Assembly: GCF_032586175.1 (NCBI RefSeq)
Contig: NZ_JAWHTE010000013.1
Location: 73,782-137,781, forward strand
Source of the DNA: Ovoidimarina sediminis
GTDB lineage: Bacteria > Pseudomonadota > Alphaproteobacteria > Rhodobacterales > Rhodobacteraceae
Direction: 5' to 3'
DNA length: 64,000 nucleotides
Part shown: in pieces, positions 59,945-64,000 of the stretch
Layout: each line of letters begins with the position of its first letter
How positions within the stretch are numbered: the first letter of the stretch is position 1
Position numbers and translations under genes: made by a program
The notes under the pieces: model-generated
The model's database searches: none
What the model was told of the DNA's origin: nothing
Seen by the model: only the letters and a program-made list of their open reading frames with translations

Positions 59945-60583
59945 ATGCTGACGGTTCTGATCGATTACGAAAGCGGCAATCTGCATTCCGCCGAAAAGGC
60001 GTTCCAACGAATGGCACGCGAGACCGGTGGAGGCGAGGTCATCGTCACCGACCGCGCCGAAGACGTGGCGCGGGCAGACCGGATCGTCCTACCCGGAGAT
60101 GGCGCCTTTCCGGCCTGCAAGGCAGCGCTGGCAGACCGCTCAGGGCTGTACGATGCAATGATCGAGGCGGTCGAAACACGCGGGCGGCCGTTTCTGGGGA
60201 TCTGTGTCGGAATGCAGCTGATGGCGCGGATGGGACATGAATATGAGCCGACCCCAGGCCTTGGCTGGATCGATGGAGAGGTGCACAGGATCACCCCCTC
60301 AGCCCCGAGCCTGAAGGTGCCACACATGGGATGGAACGATCTTGTGATCACCGGTCGTCATCCCGTCCTCGACGGGATCGAAACCGGTGATCACGCCTAT
60401 TTCGTGCATTCCTATCACATGGAAATGACGGATCTGACACAGCGACTGGCCTATGCCGAGTATGGCGGAGAGGTGACCGCGATCGTCGCGTCCGGCAACA
60501 CGATCGGCACACAGTTTCATCCAGAAAAGAGCCAGGCTGCCGGGCTGCGCCTGATCGCCAATTTCCTTACCTGGGCACCGTAA
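59945..60583 (+). CDS. hisH: Imidazole glycerol phosphate synthase, glutaminase subunit
   Basis: 212 residues. Class I glutamine amidotransferase with nucleophile Cys87 in FLGICVGMQL and the His-Glu pair in GTQFHPEKSQ. It supplies ammonia to HisF. The start is ATG 59945; the frame extends 6 codons upstream into hisB. Confidence 0.97.
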   Translation: MLTVLIDYESGNLHSAEKAFQRMARETGGGEVIVTDRAEDVARADRIVLPGDGAFPACKAALADRSGLYDAMIEAVETRGRPFLGICVGMQLMARMGHEYEPTPGLGWIDGEVHRITPSAPSLKVPHMGWNDLVITGRHPVLDGIETGDHAYFVHSYHMEMTDLTQRLAYAEYGGEVTAIVASGNTIGTQFHPEKSQAAGLRLIANFLTWAP

Positions 60584-60644
60584 GCGCCCAGCCCGCTTTT
60601 CGGCTTCGATCTTGCAGGTGACGACGACCGCTTAGACTTTTGTC

Positions 60645-61034
60645 CTACTGTACCCTGAGCCAGGTCTGGCCACGGCAGATCGGCCCAACACACCCTGAAA
60701 CCTTCAGACGGTCGCCATCGAGCGACATTTTCGACCGATAGACCTTGTCGCGATCAGGCGCCCAGATGCGGCCGCCGGTGTAACTGCCTTCGCCCTTCGC
60801 TTCCATATCCCAGATCATGCGCTTGCCTATATTCTGGCTTTCGCGAGGTTGGCCCGCGCTGTCGTAGGCGCGTACGATCACGCCGCAGATCACCGCCCCG
60901 CAGGCCGCGATCTCGACATGGCCGAAGTTTCCGTTGTCATCAGCCTCGGTCTGCCATGTGCCAATCACGGGCTCTGCCACGGCGACGCTCGCGGATAGGA
61001 CAAGGGACAAGGCAGCGGCGGTCAGGATCTTCAT
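60645..61034 (-). CDS. Exported DUF2147 family protein
   Basis: 129 residues from the ATG at 61034 (AGGAGACA upstream). A signal peptide (about 1-20, ending AVAEP) precedes a beta-barrel-like domain: VIGTWQTEADDNGNFGHVEI, GKRMIWDMEAKGEGSYTGGR and the final LKVSGCVGPICRGQTWLRV. Such DUF2147 proteins are periplasmic with unknown ligand. It sits on the opposite strand between hisH and hisA. Confidence 0.88.
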   Translation of the reverse strand: MKILTAAALSLVLSASVAVAEPVIGTWQTEADDNGNFGHVEIAACGAVICGVIVRAYDSAGQPRESQNIGKRMIWDMEAKGEGSYTGGRIWAPDRDKVYRSKMSLDGDRLKVSGCVGPICRGQTWLRVQ

Positions 61035-61205
61035 GATTTCGTGTCTCCTCCACATTGATCGGCGGCAGCCTCGTTTCACTGCGCAGTCAGGAGCAAGGTT
61101 GACGTCAGGTCGGCGGCACTTGTGACGTTGGGTCTTCACAATCAGGCGTGGCGCGTGCAGAAGCGGAGCTCCTGAAATCACATCCCAACGATGCGGAGCC
61201 CACCG

Positions 61206-61928
61206 ATGATCCTTTACCCGGCTATCGACTTAAAGGACGGACAGTGCGTGCGGCTTCTGAGAGGTGAAATGGAAGCGGCTACGGTCTTCTCCGACGATCC
61301 CGCAGCGCAAGCGGCAGCTTTCGAGACGGCAGGATGTGCGTGGATCCATCTTGTCGACCTGAACGGCGCATTTGCCGGGGAACCGGTGAACGGGGCCGCT
61401 GTCGAAGCAATTCTAAACCGTATCGATGTGCCGGCACAACTTGGAGGGGGAATCCGAGATATGGCGACAATCGAGCATTGGCTGGAGAAGGGGCTCGCGC
61501 GAGTGATCCTCGGCACCGCGGCCGTGGAGAACCCCGATCTTGTCCGCGAAGCGGCACGTGCGTTCCCGGGGCGGGTTGCTGTGGGCCTGGATGCCCGCGG
61601 CGGCAAGGTTGCGACACGAGGCTGGGCAGAAGATACCGATATGGAGGTGACCGATCTAGCGCGCGCCTTCGAGGACACGGGGATCGCCGCGATCATCTAT
61701 ACGGATATCGAAAGGGACGGCGCCATGGGAGGCCCGAACGTTGCGGCAACCGAGGCGCTGGCGCGGTCGGTCAATGTGCCGGTGATTGCAAGCGGTGGGG
61801 TGTCTTCGCTGGACGATCTGATCCGGCTCAGGGACACGAATGTCGTCGCGGGCGCGATTTCAGGACGCGCGCTCTATGATGGCGCAATTGACATAAAGGC
61901 GGCATTGGCGGCATTGGCGGCGCAGTAG
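61206..61928 (+). CDS. hisA: Phosphoribosylformimino-5-aminoimidazole carboxamide ribotide isomerase
   Basis: 240 residues, a (beta/alpha)8 barrel: MILYPAIDLKDGQCVRLLRG with the catalytic Asp, VPAQLGGGIRDMATIE and IYTDIERDGAMGGPNVAATE with the second Asp. It performs the Amadori isomerisation in the histidine pathway. The ATG at 61206 is the family start; the frame extends 5 codons upstream. Confidence 0.97.
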   Translation: MILYPAIDLKDGQCVRLLRGEMEAATVFSDDPAAQAAAFETAGCAWIHLVDLNGAFAGEPVNGAAVEAILNRIDVPAQLGGGIRDMATIEHWLEKGLARVILGTAAVENPDLVREAARAFPGRVAVGLDARGGKVATRGWAEDTDMEVTDLARAFEDTGIAAIIYTDIERDGAMGGPNVAATEALARSVNVPVIASGGVSSLDDLIRLRDTNVVAGAISGRALYDGAIDIKAALAALAAQ

Positions 61929-62037
61929 GGAACAGCTTCCGCTCACTTGAAGTATATTTGCCCGCAGTCCTTGCGATCATCTGCTGGTGTCGCAATCGCG
62001 GCTACGTGTTATTGTTTTCAAACACCGTAGACTTTGC

Positions 62038-62295
62038 CTAACGGCACGGGTTGTCTGCATATACCTTCTTCGAAGGCGCATCGTGGACGGTGTCGACAAT
62101 GGCGAGAGGTTGAACAGCGCCCTGGTTTGCTTTCAGGATGAGGCCGGTCGCCCCCGGCTTGTTCCATTCGGTCGCTGGCCGGCGCAATCCGTCATCCGCA
62201 CAAGAAACAATGCGTGCGCCTAGTTGCCGGGCAGATTCCAGCGGGGCCTTCCCCAGGACTCGGCAGAGATTGAAGCAATTCTGGCCGGCTCGCAT
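62038..62295 (-). CDS. Small hypothetical protein coupled to the DUF302 gene
   Basis: 85 residues with no recognised family; QNCFNLCRVLGKAPLESARQ and ARIVSCADDGLRRPA. Three cysteines and a final NPCR, no signal peptide. Its ATG overlaps the TAA of the upstream DUF302 gene (TAATG on the minus strand), which favours real translation. Codon use is less biased than in neighbours, so it could be a chance frame. Confidence 0.45.
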   Translation of the reverse strand: MRAGQNCFNLCRVLGKAPLESARQLGARIVSCADDGLRRPATEWNKPGATGLILKANQGAVQPLAIVDTVHDAPSKKVYADNPCR

Positions 62296-62741
62296 TAGCC
62301 GCCAGCCGCAACCCCGGTGAGCTTTTGCAACGCTCCTTCCATCGCACCGAGGAACGGCGCATCGGCCGGGATGGAGAGGTCATCAAGCATTTCGCGCGGC
62401 GCTTCGTAGGCGAGCCAGGTCTGGCCATCGGAATCTGCGTAGACGAGGACGCGAAGTGGCAGGAAGATCCCGGCATGCATGTCTGCCTGCATCGCAGGTG
62501 TACCCAGTTTCGGGTTACCGAAGATCAATAGTTCTGCATCGGCAAGTTCCATGTCGACGCTCGCCGCCCCCTGCCCGTGATCTACCCGAGCAAAGACCGT
62601 AGCTCCAGCACCAGCGACAGCGGCTTCGAGCCGGTCCATAACCGTGGCGACATCACCCTCCGCCTCGATGCGAAGGATGTCGTCGCTCGCGAAAGCAGGC
62701 GTCGCAGCGAGTGCGGCGATTAAGGCGATCTTGCGTAGCAT
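62295..62741 (-). CDS. Exported DUF302 family protein
   Basis: 148 residues from the ATG at 62741. A signal peptide (about 1-18, TPAFA|SDD) precedes the DUF302 fold: TVMDRLEAAVAGAGATVFAR, LLIFGNPKLGTPAMQADMHA, IFLPLRVLVYADSDGQTWLA. Members are small alpha-beta proteins of unknown function, some linked to metal or sulfur stress. It lies opposite to hisA and hisF between them. Confidence 0.9.
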   Translation of the reverse strand: MLRKIALIAALAATPAFASDDILRIEAEGDVATVMDRLEAAVAGAGATVFARVDHGQGAASVDMELADAELLIFGNPKLGTPAMQADMHAGIFLPLRVLVYADSDGQTWLAYEAPREMLDDLSIPADAPFLGAMEGALQKLTGVAAGG

Positions 62742-62863
62742 TGGCGCTCTCCCGGGTTTGAAGCCCTTTGAGGTTATTGTCTTGACCCTCAGAGCACACG
62801 CCCCCTCACGAGAGCTTGATGGCACCCTTGGCAACCTGCCGCCGATTGGCGTAGACCCGCCCC

Positions 62864-63625
62864 ATGCTCAAGGTGCGCATCATACCCTGCTTGGACGTTG
62901 CTGATGGACGCGTGGTGAAAGGCGTCAATTTCGTCGATCTCATTGATGCGGGCGACCCGGTCGAACAGGCGCAGGCGTATGACGCGGCAGGTGCAGATGA
63001 GCTTTGCTTTCTCGACATCAACGCGACTCATGAGAACCGCGGCACGATGTACGACCTGGCAACACGAACGGCAGAGCAATGCTTTATGCCGCTTACGATC
63101 GGTGGTGGTGTTCGGACGGTCGAGAATGTGAGAGCGCTGTTGCTCGCAGGGGCGGACAAGGTGAGTTTCAATTCAGCAGCGGTGGCCGATCCGGACGTGG
63201 TGGCCCGGGCAGCGGATCGGTTCGGATCCCAGTGCATCGTCGTTGCAATCGACGCAAAGACGGTTGAACCGGGACGATGGGAAATTTTCACCCACGGCGG
63301 CCGGAAACCAACCGGCATCGACGCAGTCGAATTCGCAAGGACAGTGACGGAAAAGGGCGCGGGCGAGATCCTTCTGACGTCTATGGACCGCGACGGAACG
63401 AGGGCGGGATTCAACCTGCCATTGACTCGGGCAGTTTCCGACTCCGTGCATGTACCTGTCATTGCCAGCGGCGGCGTCGGGACACTCGACCACCTTGTCG
63501 AGGGCGTGACCAAGGGCGGAGCATCCGCGGTTCTGGCAGCCTCGATTTTTCACTTCGGCGACTTCTCCATCGCAGAGGCCAAGGCCCATATGGCTGCGGC
63601 CGGGATTCCCGTGAGGCCGGTATGA
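62864..63625 (+). CDS. hisF: Imidazole glycerol phosphate synthase, cyclase subunit
   Basis: 253 residues, (beta/alpha)8 barrel: MLKVRIIPCLDVADGRVVKG with the catalytic Asp11, GADELCFLDINATHENRG, PLTIGGGVRTVENVRALLLA and LLTSMDRDGTRAGFN with the second Asp (about 130). It uses ammonia from HisH to form IGP and AICAR. hisE overlaps its stop by 4 nt. Confidence 0.98.
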   Translation: MLKVRIIPCLDVADGRVVKGVNFVDLIDAGDPVEQAQAYDAAGADELCFLDINATHENRGTMYDLATRTAEQCFMPLTIGGGVRTVENVRALLLAGADKVSFNSAAVADPDVVARAADRFGSQCIVVAIDAKTVEPGRWEIFTHGGRKPTGIDAVEFARTVTEKGAGEILLTSMDRDGTRAGFNLPLTRAVSDSVHVPVIASGGVGTLDHLVEGVTKGGASAVLAASIFHFGDFSIAEAKAHMAAAGIPVRPV

Positions 63626-63930
63626 CACCGCTAGAGCGACTTGCCGCGACCATCGCGGCACGAAAGGGCGCGGACCCGGAGACCTCCTGGACCGCAAAGC
63701 TCCTTGCGAAAGGCCCCGAGAAGGTCGCCGAAAAATTTGGGGAAGAAGCCATTGAGGCGATCGTTGAGGCCGTAAAGGGAGACAAGACGCGTCTGACCGA
63801 GGAAGCAGCCGACGTGCTCTACCATCTCCTTGTGATGCTGGCGGCACGGGATGTGGCGCTTGAAGACGTTCTTGCCACTCTTGAGAGGCGAGAAGGCACT
63901 TCGGGCATCGATGAGAAAGCCGCGCGCTAA
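63622..63930 (+). CDS. hisE: Phosphoribosyl-ATP pyrophosphatase
   Basis: 102 residues. All-alpha NTP-pyrophosphohydrolase fold: SWTAKLLAKGPEKVAEKFGE, EEAIEAIVEAVKGDKTRLTE and EAADVLYHLLVMLAARD with the acidic metal ligands (E-x3-E...E-x2-D). It is a separate enzyme from HisI, which is not in the window. The ATG overlaps the hisF stop. About 70 bases without a gene follow to the window end. Confidence 0.96.
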   Translation: MTPLERLAATIAARKGADPETSWTAKLLAKGPEKVAEKFGEEAIEAIVEAVKGDKTRLTEEAADVLYHLLVMLAARDVALEDVLATLERREGTSGIDEKAAR

Positions 63931-64000
63931 AGCATCCGACTGAAAACCTGAATCGCGGGGATTCCTGTTGGAGCTGATTTGTGATTCATCCTGTCTGGGA

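Noticed and set aside
1..64000. CRISPR arrays, prophage modules or a toxin-antitoxin pair
   Set aside because: No regularly spaced direct repeats, integrase, capsid or toxin motifs were seen anywhere in the window.

Overview
The window reads as chromosomal DNA of a marine-type alphaproteobacterium of the Rhodobacteraceae (Roseobacter group). Evidence from the sequence: high GC with C/G-ending codons; an ATP synthase F0 operon with two b-type subunits and a 78-residue c subunit; a rpsP-rimM-trmD-rplS-rpmE block next to ffh; a MipZ-type division ATPase; TRAP transporters; and family-typical small proteins. No phage, plasmid or CRISPR features are seen. This placement is inferred from gene content, not from a database search.

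Layout. Bases 1-1010 are the end of a Pha/Mrp-type antiporter operon (E-F-G). Bases 1183-8400 carry surface-polysaccharide functions: a KpsT-like ATPase overlapping a KpsE-like chain-length/export protein, and a divergent pair of a branching-type glycosyltransferase and a PAPS-dependent sulfotransferase. A LysR/sterol-desaturase pair and a HIT protein lie between them. Bases 8440-14530 hold housekeeping and repair genes: a DUF1127-like small protein, an FCD-GntR regulator with a palindromic operator, an OmpA lipoprotein, an Ada/Ogt fusion, endonuclease III, a PfkB sugar/adenosine kinase, a DUF1508 protein and a HemG-like flavodoxin. Bases 14552-17067 are atpI-B-E-X-F on the minus strand, with an ArsR gene and two matching palindromes upstream. 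Bases 17697-20127 include a LysR/azoreductase pair.

Bases 20306-28205 form the translation and targeting block: ffh, four tandem GNAT acetyltransferases each overlapping the next by 4 nt, chorismate mutase, rpsP, a tiny ORF, rimM, a truncated M50 protease, trmD, a palindromic intergenic repeat, rplS, rpmE and a strong terminator. Bases 28604-31328 hold a secreted lectin/lyase-like protein, mipZ, and a membrane protein overlapping mipZ tail to tail. Bases 31733-45257 are metabolic: Lrp/putA, a DUF4166 protein sharing an operator with a GbsR-type regulator, a Pat-type acetyltransferase, a TakP-like TRAP operon, a glycosyltransferase-like protein, a PAS protein and O-acetylhomoserine sulfhydrylase. 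Pyruvate carboxylase follows at 45403-48846.

A tRNA-Gly(GCC) at 49374-49448 borders a small degraded island: an IS3 orfA fragment, an IS630 transposase that has lost its 3' end, and tadG/tadE remnants. Next comes an OxyR homologue in which Arg replaces the peroxidatic cysteine. It is divergent from a tandem universal-stress protein that is translationally coupled to a complete seven-gene mrpABCDEFG operon, and a near-perfect OxyR-type box lies between them. The window closes with hisB-hisH-hisA-hisF-hisE, interrupted by small exported proteins on the opposite strand.

The observations I rate highest are the cysteine-less OxyR linked to Usp-Mrp, the shared GbsR-type operator, the four-GNAT array, and the ArsR palindromes beside the ATP synthase operon.
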